Assembly: GCA_021014325.1 (NCBI GenBank)
Contig: CM037473.1
Span: 8,697,501 to 8,761,500 of the forward strand
DNA length: 64,000 nt
Direction of reading: 5' to 3'
From: Plazaster borealis
Taxonomy: Eukaryota > Echinodermata > Asteroidea > Forcipulatida > Labidiasteridae
Below, piece by piece: positions 21,327-33,184 of this stretch (the first letter of the stretch is position 1; the number at the start of each line of letters is the position of its first letter). Below the pieces are notes generated by a model that saw nothing but the letters and a program-made list of their open reading frames with translations, ran no database searches and had not been told where the DNA came from. The translations under genes were made by a program, and so were the position numbers.

Positions 21327-23355
21327 ATGATGTAAAGACCAGTCCGAAATAATGAGATGGTCATGACTAATAATCAAAACTCCTGTACTGATTTTTTTGT
21401 TATTCCACAAGAAACAACTTAAAGCACACAACTTGTGCAGTGCCATTACAGAAACATCCCCATTGCTGGAAAGAATATTAAACAAATATTAGAAGCATTT
21501 GAGTGCATTGTCACAAAATATAACCATGAGGTGAAATCTAAACAATTACATGAGGCGAAGACGAGTGAAATGGAAAAGCCAAATTTCACGAGTGATTATA
21601 TTCTGCAACAATGCACAAACAAAATGCATTCAATGTTTGTTTATAACTCACACATAGATCCTTGTCATTTGAATTTGTTTCACAATAAATAACAAAAAGA
21701 CACGGAAATCTGTCCACCCTAGAATCTGAAAATTCCCATACAAAAAACTTCACATGACTCGTGTTCCACCAATCAAATAACAAGGATCTGTGTACGTGGT
21801 ATATAAACACTAATCTGACACCAAGTATTGTGGCACACAGAAAAGGTCATAGTTCAACACATAAAGCATGATTTTCAATCCCTACAACTTGATACACTTT
21901 TTCAGACAAAAGACTTTATAATAGTACTCACTGGGGGAGTAGGGGTTTACATAGTACAATTTCTCCTACATCTAGCCCTGTAGGCCTTTTGTATTATACT
22001 ACAGTGACGTCCTGGATATGAGGGTCCCTTTCTGGGGCGGACAAATTTCAAAGCTTCATAACTCAAATCTTGCCTGCAAGAAGGCACTAATTTCACCGGA
22101 TTCATACATTTTTCTGCTGTAGGTTTTAGACGTCATATACATGTATTCCTCAGAAGTCTGTGAAATAATGCAGCTCTCGACATAAAAAAATACAGTTTTG
22201 TTCGTACTCTTACAGTTGTCTGTCGTGCGTACGCTTACATTCGTCTGTAAGACGCAAGACGCATGGCTCACATTTTGTCCATTGCGATTGAATATTATTC
22301 TCAAAACATTTACGGAACTAATTTTTATTCAAAATGGCAAAGACCTCCCCACAATTTACATAACTTTAAGACATCGTGTGACTTGGACTACTTGTGACTT
22401 GCTCTTTAAGGACACGGTCTGCTCAAGCGTCACATTCATATCACTTTTTTTAATTTGGCGTGTTGTGTGGTATGCGTTATCGGTACCCGCTCAGACATAT
22501 GCGAACAAACGCTTAACAGGTTTTCGTCATAAACTGTGCTTAAAGTTTGCAGAACACTTTTTGTTGAGAGCTGCATTATTTCATGAAAATGAAGTATTTG
22601 TGAGGAATATATGATGTCCAAAACCTACCGCAGAAAAAAAAAAGGATGTGGCCATGGAATGTGAATCCGTTGAAATTGTTGGCTTCTCACAGGTAAGATT
22701 TAAGTTATGAACCTTTGACATTTTTCCGCCCCCAGAAATGGGCCCTCTAGGACTCTGTATCTGTGTACAGCACAGAAGAAGAGTCCTATATAGGGACATC
22801 TTACATCATGACTAGTACTAATAGAGCCATGTTCCACACAGAAAACGAGAACAATTTCAGAGAAGTTTCTCTGTGGTTTTCACTGATGACAACCTTTTGG
22901 GAAAGATACATCTGAAGTCCACCTCACAACCTTTCACAAGATAATTTTGCAAGTTTAGACAGATTACTCGTTCAAACAATGCCTAAACCACACTCTACAA
23001 ACAATCAAAAATATTTAAGTGTATTAAATGTAAATTATATTAAGTAATAAACCACAAGGGAAACTGACTGGAAAATTATATAAATTATATTACGAGTAGA
23101 GTAAAATTTTAACAGTAAACTTTAAACTAATTTATGTGAAAGGGTATTGTGAAAGGGTGCACAGAAAGCACAAAGGTCAAGTACAATGTTCAATGTGTTT
23201 AATGAAAATATGCAAATCGATTGCAGAATGTGTAGGTTGCAGAAAGCAAGGGTGCACTTTAGCTCACAAAGATGTCTTTGGGTTGGGGTTCCTTAAAGCT
23301 TTTTTCTGGGCTTTGGCAGTATTCAGGATTGGATGGTACGTTGTATGAGCTTTAT
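21327..23355. repeat. Duplicated spacer block A, copy 2 (with insertion)
   Basis: Second copy of the 14.6-15.7 kb block. It carries the foldback element 21973-22801, missing from the first copy. No gene recognised. Confidence 0.85.
21973..22801. mobile_element. Foldback-type element with long imperfect inverted repeats
   Basis: Direct repeats TACATC flank it (21967-21972 and 22802-22807), and the matching site in block A copy 1 (about 15223-15233) has a single ACATC and no insertion. The two halves are inverted copies of each other: for example TTCATAACTCAAATCTT near 22059 is matched by the complement of AAGATTTAAGTTATGAACC near 22694, and the similarity continues inward for roughly 200 bp. 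The open frame inside (22198-22614) is probably non-coding. Superfamily unknown. Confidence 0.75.
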
Positions 23356-23359
23356 AATT

Positions 23360-24415
23360 AGTGAGATTTCAAATAGACATGGGCCTTGTCCATTTCTTTT
23401 GGCCTTGGTGAGAGTGGATGTGATCTTTTAGTCAGCCCACCCACTTCAAAAGAAGTTTAGGCAATGCTTAGAATAAGTAGTCTTTGATTCTTGTGCATCA
23501 ATTTATCCTGAACAGGAAAGCTTCACTTTATGTCATTTGACACCGAGCATCTTTTCTGCTGAAAAGTAGCTTGATGAAATTGAGTCCTTGCTATTTAAAT
23601 TGGAGCCTGATTAACTGTGACGTAAATGGACATATTTGCACTTTGGGTTCATTTTGTTATTAAATTATGAGCATGTAATCTCAATCACTAAGTGTTTTGT
23701 CCGATGAAAGATATGCATAATATTTCTTTTCTAGGAAACCATTAGAAGCTTACTGTGACCTAGCAGGCCACCAATACAAAATATATTAATTGATTAATGT
23801 GGCATTTATGTACGACAGTTATTAATCCACACTTTGTACTCTGGAGTCAAACCTTCAAGTTGTCATTATTTTTGATCTCTATGATCAAGTTTAGTAACTC
23901 TTTTTTTAATGAAAAGTTAGATGTCCTTATAGCTTCTTTTGATCCGTGCTTTGTTAATATGCAAAGGAATTTGTCAATAATTTCAGTTTTCAATTATCTT
24001 TGCCCGTGAAGACCATTATTATAAACCTGATATTTTGAATAAGCTTAAGATGTGTCAGTTTCAGAGAGCTAATACAGAGCTTTCTTGACAGAGCAGACAA
24101 GTAATGTTCACTCATAGTAATCTAAGCCTTGTTTGGCTTTAGGGGTCAAATCAATCATACAACTCGTTCTGTTGAGACCTTTCTGAGACATGACATGTTG
24201 AATTACAGGACAAAAACAATGCTGTGCTGTGTGCCTTGTACAGTGGGCCAAGTGTGCCTTGACTGGAGAGTGGCTGGTGAATTAACAAATCATTGGTCTT
24301 GTGTCTATTATCCCTTGGGTTTCGTTATAATTGAATCCATTTACAGCTCTGTATTTTCAAAATTTGCTCAATTTTGAGCTTTGTGAATTATACTTATACC
24401 TGTGCAGATCATGTA
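23360..24415. repeat. Duplicated spacer block B, copy 2
   Basis: Second copy of the 9.9-10.98 kb block, placed just downstream of the receptor at 24463-25512. It contains the same decayed receptor C-terminal relic at 24104-24195 (GAGACCTTTCTGAGACATG region). Confidence 0.85.
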
Positions 24416-24462
24416 CACCAATAGGGAATCAACTTTGAGAAATGTGAACGATAAAGAGCATT

Positions 24463-25512
24463 TTATGGCACTTGGTGTGCCTGGTCCATATCCAGCACAG
24501 TTTGTACATTCATTTGTACAATCTGAACACCAGTGGAGTTTGGTCTTAGAGGTTTACCAAAGCAACAACACAGCATGTCTTGAAGACCTTTCCGAAACTT
24601 TTGGTATTTGAAGATATAAATAATGGGATTAATCACAGAGTTCATGTCATAAATTATATAGAGAGCATCAACAATCGTTTGACCAGTGTTAGAGTAACAA
24701 ATCTTGTCATTTTTAGGTAGTGAGCAAAAGATCACTTGCATCATTGTTGGTGTCCAAAAAACCAACAGTGCACCCATAACAATTTTAAGCATGTTGATCA
24801 CATTCTGTCTTGCCTGTAAAAGCTCAAGAGCTGCTCCTTGTACATTATGTTGTTGGAGTTGTTCAGCATTTCTCTTGAGAGTGGCTTGGATCTTGTAGTA
24901 AGTCCAACTCATAAAAAGGATGGGCAATAGGTAGCTGAAAGTCAAAACAAGAATGTTTCCCATGGCAAAACAAAATATTTGTAGGTCAGTGTTGAAGTCA
25001 CATGCCATACCAGTATCCTTGCTTGCAACCTTTGCAAAAAGAAACGGACTTGAGAGTAGAAGTGACATCATCCACACCGTGAACAGGATTAACTTAACTC
25101 TTTGAGCAGACATCATTATGGGATAGTGCAGTGGATGCACTATTCCTATATATCGTTCATAGGTCACCAGACACAGACCATAACTTGATAAGTATAATGG
25201 TAACACAAATGCAAAATTACCTTCCATAATTCGATAATAGATTTCTCTCCCTGTGAAACTTGGAGGAACTAGAATCTCATATGTGGCATTCCCAAATAAT
25301 ACAATAAAGCAGCAGAAACTGTCAATCACAGCAAGATATGCCAGCAAGTAGTTTGTCATGTTATGGAGGCTTTTGGTTCGAAGGATGACCAGCCAAGCTA
25401 GAGTGTTGAGAACCATTCCAATAATGCCTTCTGCCATTGCAAGTTGTTGAGTCCATTCATAGCTCACCACAGCTTGGAAAATGCTATAGTTTTCTACTGA
25501 AATGTTTGCCAT
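24463..25512 (-). CDS. Class A GPCR, divergent array copy 6, 349 aa
   Basis: Intact intronless receptor and the most divergent member. The N-terminus is longer (MANISVENYSIFQAVVSYEW) with two N-linked sequons (NIS, NYS). TM1 LNTLAW, TM2 LAVID, TM3 TYERYIG, TM6 FWTP, TM7 NPIIY and CCC are kept. The TM3 cysteine found in all other intact copies is Tyr here (EIYYRIM against EIYCRII, a TGT-to-TAT type change), while the loop 2 Cys (MACDF) remains, so the standard disulfide cannot form. Loop 3 reads LKRNAEQLQQHNVQGAALEL. The C-tail is long (ends DMDQAHQVP). The 5' flank block of the other copies is absent. Confidence 0.92.
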   Translation of the reverse strand: MANISVENYSIFQAVVSYEWTQQLAMAEGIIGMVLNTLAWLVILRTKSLHNMTNYLLAYLAVIDSFCCFIVLFGNATYEILVPPSFTGREIYYRIMEGNFAFVLPLYLSSYGLCLVTYERYIGIVHPLHYPIMMSAQRVKLILFTVWMMSLLLSSPFLFAKVASKDTGMACDFNTDLQIFCFAMGNILVLTFSYLLPILFMSWTYYKIQATLKRNAEQLQQHNVQGAALELLQARQNVINMLKIVMGALLVFWTPTMMQVIFCSLPKNDKICYSNTGQTIVDALYIIYDMNSVINPIIYIFKYQKFRKGLQDMLCCCFGKPLRPNSTGVQIVQMNVQTVLDMDQAHQVP

Positions 25513-26513
25513 GCCTTCAAACTTCTGAGGCTACCTTGAATGAGAATCCCAGGGCAGCATTTTGAAGAATAACAAAAAGTCACTATTGACCCTTTGCACT
25601 GACGTCACACGCGGCTACTTTCTGCTCACGGTCTGCCATTTTTTAAGTCAAATTGCCTGTACAGAAATGGTGCTTGTCAACCGTGTCTGCGTTGCCTAAT
25701 TTAGCCTTGCACAGTAACACATGGGGAAACTGGCTCCCAAAATGGTGCAACTAAGACTATTGTAGTGCTGACGTCAGGTGATTTGGGTCAGTTCCAAATG
25801 TGGTTGGTGTTGGGTATGAAATCTATTCTGTCGCATCCACAAGATATTCAAAAACCATCTGCTCCCTGCAGTGGCTGCTGGAAATTCTGCTTTACTTCTG
25901 AGAGTGTTCATCACTTTGCATCCAAACTTTGGTGGAAATCTCATCAAAATGTACATAGAATTGATAGGACTGAGTTACAGTTACCCGCCATGCTACATTT
26001 TATTGAGATTTATGCTTTTTCAAACCTCATCTGATTGTGCAGGTTCACCTCCTGGATGTCTGGAAATGTTTTAACAAAATTAACTCCACTAAAGCATTAT
26101 GGATGAGCAGAAATGTAAAAAGAAAATTTGATTTTACAAAGATTGATATTAGATTTATGAATATATATACGCTTTAATTCTTGGTAATTTATGAGTAAAT
26201 TGTCATCACAGTAATGGATTTTGTTCATCTATTTATTGGTCTCGATGACATCCTCAAATGAATTGTTGTCTGATTTCCATGTTTAGAACTTTGAACGGTT
26301 TAATTTGTATTGCTGTTTGTCATCCTCCAGGGATTATAAGTGAGTTTATGTTCACTGACATAAAACCAAATCAGATTTTAGCACAGTGACATCTCGGTCA
26401 TCTCATATATCACAACAAGTACAAAGTTTGTTCAAATTGTTAGGGTTTGTTAACATAAACTTCAGATTAAACTTAAGATTGTCATTATCTTCTTCTGTAT
26501 CACCTCTTTGCAG
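25513..26513. other. Gap between the GPCR array and the first visible TBCCD1 exon
   Basis: I looked here for the preceding TBCCD1 exon (the segment before SSSTLVNARVKVHRC) and found none. Open frames near 25765-26074 do not match TBCCD1 and are not recognised. Confidence 0.6.
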
Positions 26514-29500
26514 AGCTCCTCAACCCTTGTCAATGCCCGGGTCAAAGTTCACAGGTGTCATCATGCCTTTATTTACCTGCTGTCCCCTCTGAAGTAAGTG
26601 CAAGAAGATAAACAAAATCAACTTCCTTAAAGATAGATACATCATCCAAAAAAATTGCCAAATTGGTGGTAACAAATTATTTGTGCATGGCATAATTTAA
26701 AGTATTGTGTGGTTTTTCGTTTTAAAAAGGGCTTCCAAAATTTCTTGAAAGATATATGTAAGTCCTCGTGCCAAATATCAGAGTGTTTGTTGCTTTTACT
26801 TTGTTATAGTTAGGGTTTTATTTCAACAACAATAATTGAAAAAAACAAACAAAAAACTTTAAAAAATGGATTGATGTCCTAAATTTACACCAGTGGATGG
26901 TACCAGAAAAAGTTGTTTCACGTACACACTTTCAGTAACCGAGGAAGTAAGGGGTATCTTTTTGGTTGCCTTAATAAGACAGGGATGGACGGACACGATA
27001 GACTTAACTTTCATGTGTGAGTTGTTCACTTGTTTTGTTAGGTTTGTGAGCATTGAGAAATGTCGACACTCCACCATAGTCCTTGGCGTAGTGGATACTG
27101 CAGTCCACCTGAGCGGATGTGAAGATACCAAAGTCATAACAGCAACGCGTAGATGCAGTCTCAGGTATGTCAACAATTTGACACTCCACAACCATTCGAC
27201 AGTCCACATCCTTGCTGAATCCACCACGAGCATACAACATTCAACATGTGATTATGATGTTATTCATACATTTGGATACTGAAAATTTAGAAGAAATTTA
27301 AAGGCACCCGAGTGGAACCCATGCACCACTACCTTCTAAGATATAAATAGATGCCATTATTCATTGGAAGCAAACCATGCACATTAAGCTATATCAATCA
27401 TAATAACAAAAATCTGCCCTAACCACTCCTGAGTGAAGAGAAGCAATTTTAGTCAAGTGTATTTCTCAAGGACACAAGTGTCATGACAGGGGTTTGAACC
27501 CTAACTCCGAAGATATAGCTACCAAAACTGGAGTCTGGTGCACTGGAGAGCTTGGCCATGACACAGTTCTCTATGGATCAATAATAAAGGCTTCCTAATA
27601 ATTATTTGAAGATTTGCTGGTTTGATTTTCAAGTCCACACTGAATTGAAGTGTATTTTTATCTTTCCAATACAAGTGGTTCAACCTTGTGCACGTTGCAT
27701 CTTCTGACCCCAACGCGACCTCTACTGCTGGGTGGGAATGACTCAATAACCCTTGCTCCATATCACACGCACTACCCCATGATGCAGCAGCATATGGCTG
27801 CGGTTGGGCTTCGCAGCCATCCCAATGTGTGGGATCAACCTCTTTGTATTGGTGAGTAGGGTCCTCTATATGGGCATTCAGGTTTGGCTTAACTCTTTCA
27901 GTGCCAAGGTCATACATGTACGATCTATTTTATGTATTCCTATTTTTATGTATTCCGATTGATACAGATTCTGATTTGAGAGGAAGTTTTCTAATAATTT
28001 TAAAAGAATTGTTGATGCATCATGCCTTGAGACATGGTCTCGAGCACCAAGGAAGAAAGAGCTCAGCAATAAGACAATAATGTAAGAGACATTATAGCTG
28101 CCAATTGTTATGTATAACCCTAATGCATGAATATTTAATGATATGACAAATTTACTAATTCATTTTCAGGACCTGATCATCAAGATGATAGCTCTGTCTT
28201 TGAGTTAATGAAACCTGAAGACTTCTTTACTTTTGTGATTCCTTTTGAGATGCCAGGAGAAACTAAGGTAATTTCTCTGAAAATATTATACGTTAATTAT
28301 TAAATGAATTCCCTTTATTTGGAAGGTTGGCTATTTAACCTTTGTCCCTGATGATATGCGAAGGTATAAAACCAAACCACACAATCTTGGGCTTGTTTCT
28401 TTCGCTTTCAATTACAACTTAAGGAACCTATCCAACACACATTAACATCTCATCTCAAGGAGTATGCAGCACCAGGAACGAAATGAATGAAGTTGCTTGT
28501 TATTCACATCAAGAGTCTTGACCCTCATGGGTACCCATTTATTCCAAGGTGATGAGAAGCAGTGACAGTAAAGTGTCTTGCCCAAGAGACCCAAGTGCAG
28601 TGATAGTGGGCACGAACTGATATTCCAGTGACTCAGACACCAGATGCTCTGAAATTCTCAGCCACTATTAATAACTCATTCCAATTTTATTGTTACATGT
28701 AATTTAATGTGATAGGAGATACCAGGTGGTTTACCGTTGAAGTATGAACGAGCCTTGAAAGAGCGGAATGGACAAATACAGACTTGGCAGCAGATGGTCA
28801 AAGAGGCTGGGTTATCACCAAGCAAGAGGAAACAGTTCCAAACCCTGGTTGAAAGTAGATTTCAGGTAAGGCATTGGATGTGGCCTACAGATAATTGTCG
28901 ATATCTCTCAATAGATTTTTACAATGCTCGGTAAACATCGGAGACCTAACTTGCATTTTGATAACTTGCGTTTGTTGCAAAGATTTGCCTGCACTTGGAG
29001 AAACATCGGTGCCTTGATCTTCATCTTCTTTCCAATCTGGAAGAAGCCAGATTTCAAGCTAAATTGATTGAATTTAACCTGTATGAACTACTTTAGTCAC
29101 GATGTAGGGTCTCATCTCTGCAACCGATAATTTGTTGAAATGACATTTTAAATTTGAATGGCCTTTTTTTGTTATCCCAAAATGATGCCAGCATTTGTAG
29201 CCAATCAAATACCAAGCTTTGCAACCACTCTTTCCTATTCGGTGATGTTGGTCAATTGTTAAAGAAGATTCACTAAAACAGCATGTGAGTTTATCTCTGA
29301 CTCATAAAGGTCAAGGCGAATCAATTGATTTTGACTCCATCATGCTGCCCCATCCCTTTTATGAGTTTTGATACCAACAAGATTTCACACATAAATATAC
29401 ACCCCCATATGAGCAGTCTTCGACCAAACAAAATAATAATTAATTACAGTTACCTACATTACTGTTCTAAAGTATCTCTCAATTATTATAACCCTCAAAC

Positions 29501-30382
29501 ACGTTAAAAACAACCACATTGCTTAAAGTAACAACAGACTATTCACTTATCCGCAGACCTTACTCTCTGTACATTGTTGTGGGGTTTAAACCTGGAATCT
29601 TAGCAGTCAAATGATGTGTACTTATTGTCTAAACAAGTCTGTGTTCTGTGAAAGGATTTTGAACTAATTTGAATTAAACTTATGAGGATAACTGCATTAG
29701 CAAAGCTTTTGTGTTGGTCAAGCCAAAGATTTAAAAGTATCCATCAATTTTAGATCTGCACTGAAAACATTACCTGATTGATATGATATTGGCATCAACA
29801 TTCTCTGCTAATCTGTCGTCTCAAATCTTGCAGTGTAGCAAAATAGTCTTTAAGTGCACAGCTTTCATATACTGTGCTAAAGTAGCTATCAATCTAGTTT
29901 TGGCACTGATGTGGTATGCAAATCAATTATTACTTGGATGGGATTTTTAAAAAAAGCATGGTTAGAATAACCACAGCAGACAGGGTAATCCACCGATTTC
30001 TGTCATCAACAAATTGAAGAAATCGCTAACAGTTGCCATATTTGTGCTAAAGGTGTTTTATGTAAATCAACTATTACTGGGATTTAAATGAAGCTGTGTA
30101 GCAAAAGGTTCACTGCACTCAAAACAACCACAGCTTTTGAGTTTCTTGGTTGTGAAGACAATTTGTTTCAATCAAATTTGTGATTTGAAATTCACCAGCA
30201 AGATATATTGTTTTCAGACATGGTCGAGAAGTGTCTTTGTGTATGCAAACAAAAGCAAGCATAATTTACAAGTCAGTCCTGTTTTATTTGTTTATTTATA
30301 TATTTAGGCTTGGTTGGACGAAAGTGGACACAAGAGGGAACTAGATAGCCTGGTGCCCACCCATGTATCACTTTCAAAGTGA
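26514..30382 (+). CDS. TBCCD1: TBCC domain-containing protein 1, C-terminal six exons (5' part not seen)
   Basis: TBCCD1 is a centrosome-associated protein needed for correct centrosome and Golgi positioning, with a beta-helical TBCC/CARP fold but without classic tubulin cofactor C activity. Coding exons with GT/AG borders and matching phases: 26514-26593, 27042-27164, 27676-27851, 28170-28267, 28716-28865, 30308-30382 (stop). Together they encode 233 residues. Diagnostic stretches are ARVKVHRCHHAFIYLLSPLK, FVSIEKCRHSTIVLG, HLLTPTRPLLLGGND, APYHTHYPMM, FFTFVIPFEMPGET, EIPGGLPLKYERAL and LDSLVPTH, all in the vertebrate TBCCD1 order. The human protein is about 557 aa, so roughly 320 N-terminal residues are missing here. 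The upstream exons are not between this point and the start of the window as far as I can see. Confidence 0.9.
27430..27560 (-). repeat. tRNA-derived SINE, minus orientation, in TBCCD1 intron
   Basis: The minus strand reads a degraded tRNA-like head, GGGTTCAAACCCCTGTCATG, then CACTTGTGTCCTTGAG and ATTGCTTCTCTTCACTCAGG. Same family as the copies at 28.5, 39.6 and 47.4 kb. It abuts the 5' side of exon 27676-27851. Confidence 0.75.
28510..28670 (-). repeat. tRNA-derived SINE, minus orientation, in TBCCD1 intron
   Basis: Minus-strand reading contains CACTTGGGTCTCTTGGGCAA, a TTTACTGTCACTGCTTCTC segment and ATGGGTACCC, the body of the same SINE family. The tRNA head (28600-28670) is badly decayed. 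Confidence 0.65.
29830..30160 (+). pseudogene. Orphan GPCR-unit 5' flank, opposite orientation
   Basis: On the plus strand this reads the array's flank sequence: AACCACAGCAGACAGGGTAA, TTTCTGTCATCAACAAAT, ACAGTTGCCATATTTGTGC and TGGGATTTAAATGAAGC, in the order seen on the minus strand upstream of each array receptor. No receptor coding sequence follows before TBCCD1 exon 30308. It is a decayed, inverted piece of the array inside the last TBCCD1 intron. Confidence 0.7.
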
Positions 30383-30946
30383 ACACTTTTTGATGTGGAA
30401 GAAAAGACAGGTGATGCAAGGACTTAAACTGAAATGACCAACGTATATAGTAAGCCTAGTCTATAGTAGACCATATCTGGGAATGTGTGGCCAAGACATT
30501 TCATTTAGGATGCTGGATAAATCTTAGCTCTATAAACTTGAATGGTATTTACAGCTTCCTGGTATATTAATAGCACATGCTACCATGCGTGCACTAGCCG
30601 TTTGGCCAGACCAGTCAACTATATCTGTTAGCCAAGCAATAAGGCAACCATGATGTCATCCCATGCAAAACCTTTTTTATTACTTTCAAAACCAATGGTT
30701 TATTATTTGATTGACTGAAGTTGCTGTGTAAAGTATTGAGACCAATTTATATGTACATTGAAACCAGTTTTAAAGACTGGATAATTTATTAACTTATTTA
30801 TAACAGTCTATACTTGATGAGTATATTGTGACATACATGTCAGCTGCCCTATCATTTTGCACGCAGATTGTTCCCGTTAACCGCAGCTGTTTTCTTTTCT
30901 GTTGTCATTCAGAGAAGTTTGCAGTAGTAACATGCATGTTTTCCAC

Positions 30947-30952
30947 AATAAA
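30947..30952 (+). terminator. Candidate TBCCD1 polyadenylation signal
   Basis: AATAAA about 565 bp after the TBCCD1 stop codon. It would give a 3'UTR of ordinary length. Nothing independent confirms its use. Confidence 0.4.
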
Positions 30953-30959
30953 ATACTCA

Positions 30960-32035
30960 ATTTAAAACGATGTGTTCTTCTAAAAATATGTTTTAATTGT
31001 ACATTTAATTTTATACGTAATTCACAGAGCTAAGTGCTATCAGATAAGCAATAATAATGTGAGAAGGATAAAGCCAAGGCTTGCAGCGGCTTGCCTTTGA
31101 AAATAAATAAAGAAAAATACATAGGCACACTAAATTAACATAATCGCAAGACCAAACAGAGGGACAAACAAAACAGACAGCTACTGCAAATGGAAATGTT
31201 AAGAGTAGAAAAAACTAAGATGAATATAAGTGAAAATGGGTAGAGAGAAAAGAAAAGAAACTATGTCACATAATGGGAAATTAGTGGCTTTTTATAAGAT
31301 TTTTAAAACCTGACCAGAACTCAAGTCTTTGAATTTCCATTAAGGGCTGCTATAGAAACAGCAAAACTGTGAGTCTGACTGATATTCGCCCAACTTGTTA
31401 AAAATGGCACATGTTCATGTAACGAGACTGGTTCTTTTTTCTTATGGTATATTTATTTAATTTGTTGGCATTCAGATTGTGCCTTTAAAGTTTGTCAAGT
31501 AGGCAACTGTTATCAGTACATCACCAGTGTGCAGAGAAAAGCAATTGTGGTTAGGTTTAAGTACTGTCAACAAGTAATCCAATCTCACAGCTCCATGAGG
31601 GAATCTGCAAGGGAAGAACTATTGGATCTCCTAATTAATTTGTAATTAAAACTTGATGACAATTCCTAGTTGTACTTAGGCGAGGTCATTGTTTTTCAAT
31701 TACTGAAGTTGAGTGGGCTGTAAATGTTTTTGAAACATTGCATTCCTTTGAAAAATAAAAAAATAATATGAAAACTTGTATTGGTTGGATTGTTTATAAA
31801 AACACTCACTTTCTATAAATCTGATGAGTTTCAACGAATCATTTGTAAAGTACTTTTTACAAATAAATTAAAGAACTGTGTACTGAAGTCGGTGCTTGTT
31901 ATAGACCGTGTAAGGCTTGCACGTATTCAAATGTTGAGAACTAAGAAAGGGGGCGATTTAGTTTTCTTCCAAAAGGAGAGCAAATATGGACTCTTTTCCA
32001 CTGAAGGAGCAATTATCTTCATCTCCAAGGTTGAA
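30960..32035. other. Gene-free region after TBCCD1
   Basis: AT-rich, with no recognised gene. The open frame at 31781-32065 (contains KTLTFYKSDEFQR) has no recognised relative and runs into the short repeat that ends the adjacent LINE. Confidence 0.5.
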
Positions 32036-32036
32036 A

Positions 32037-33170
32037 CACTCACTCACTCACTCACTCTACCTTAGACAGCTGGGGTCTGTCGCGCTGATATCCTATGTCC
32101 ATGGTTTAATAGTAGCTTAGTTTTCGTAGCTTGGTTCCATAGTCGTCAACTTTGCTGGTTGGACCCAGTTGCTCGATCCAAGATGTCGTTTGGCGGCCTC
32201 TAGATCTTGACCATCCGGGTGCTGGGGATTCTGCCTCTGCAGTTAATGGTCATATTTAACGACTTCTTTGCCGGGGTGTTGTCGTCAAGGGGGGCAATGT
32301 GGCCAAAAAGAGCATCTCAGCAGTGATGGACTAAGTGGTCAATGGCGAGTTGGTTCTTTGGGCGACCTCTGCATTTGTGATGTGGTCGTACCAATAGATG
32401 TCCAGGATGGTCCTTTGGCATAGTTGGTGGAATGCCTCAAGTCTTCTCCAGTTGGTCTGGAGGAGTGTCCATGTGTCAGACCCATAGAGAAGAACTGGGA
32501 TGATACAAGTCTGTATATTGCTAGTTTTGTGGTTAGTTTGAGACTCCTCAATTTCCACTCTCTGTGTAAGCTGTTCATGAGGCGAGACCTAGCCTCCTTA
32601 GGATGTCAGGCTCACTTCTTCCGGTGCTAGAGATCTTACTGCCTAGATAAATGAAGTCATCAATAACTTTGATGGGTTGATCGTGCAGGACTATATTTTC
32701 AGGTGTGTCTTTCCTGGGTAGGTCTTGAAGTTTAGTATCCTGAAAGGAGATCTCAAGGCCAATGTAGTATGCCTCTTGCTGGAACAAGTCCGGTGTGTTG
32801 CTGATGGAGTTGCGGTGTGGTCAATCAGAGCAACGTCATCAACAAAGGTGAGGTCAGAGAAATTTAACTCCCCAATGGAGATTCCTGCATTTACCATTGA
32901 TTGATCGAGGATCCAATCCATGGCACAGCAAAAGAGAGATGGCGCCAGGATGAATGGCATATTGACTTTGTTGAAATCATGAGCGAGTTGTGCCGTGTAC
33001 CATTCTTCGACCTTTCCCCCATCACGCCTTCAAGGAGTGGTGGACCCATAAGGAGCCTACTCCTCAAGGTGATACCATATTTCTCTGATCGGGAGACTGA
33101 GTAGCTATACTTAAAAAAAGAAACAGAACCACCACTAATGGAAGGGATGATTGGTAGAAATAACAAAACT
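32037..33170 (-). mobile_element. Decayed non-LTR retrotransposon (LINE), reverse transcriptase to 3' end
   Basis: Minus-strand frames, broken by frameshifts, give in order: RT palm with LTFVDDVALIDH (32819-32856, FVDD catalytic box), then VIDDFIYLGSKISSTGRSEP, then LYGSDTWTLLQTNWRRLEAF, ILDIYWYDHITNAEVAQRT and LFGHIAPLDDNTPAKK near the end. This order is that of the RT and C-terminal region of LINE ORF2. The 3' end is a short (GTGA)n-type tail, seen as CACTCACTCACTCACTC at 32037-32056. The endonuclease domain is not seen. Confidence 0.88.
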
Positions 33171-33184
33171 ATATAAGAATAACT

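Noticed and set aside
22198..22614. A 138-codon gene
   Set aside because: It lies within the foldback element, has no recognised relatives, and is absent from the paralogous spacer block.
25765..26074. A TBCCD1 exon upstream of 26514
   Set aside because: None of the three plus-strand frames resembles the TBCCD1 segment expected before the first visible exon, and no suitable donor ends them.
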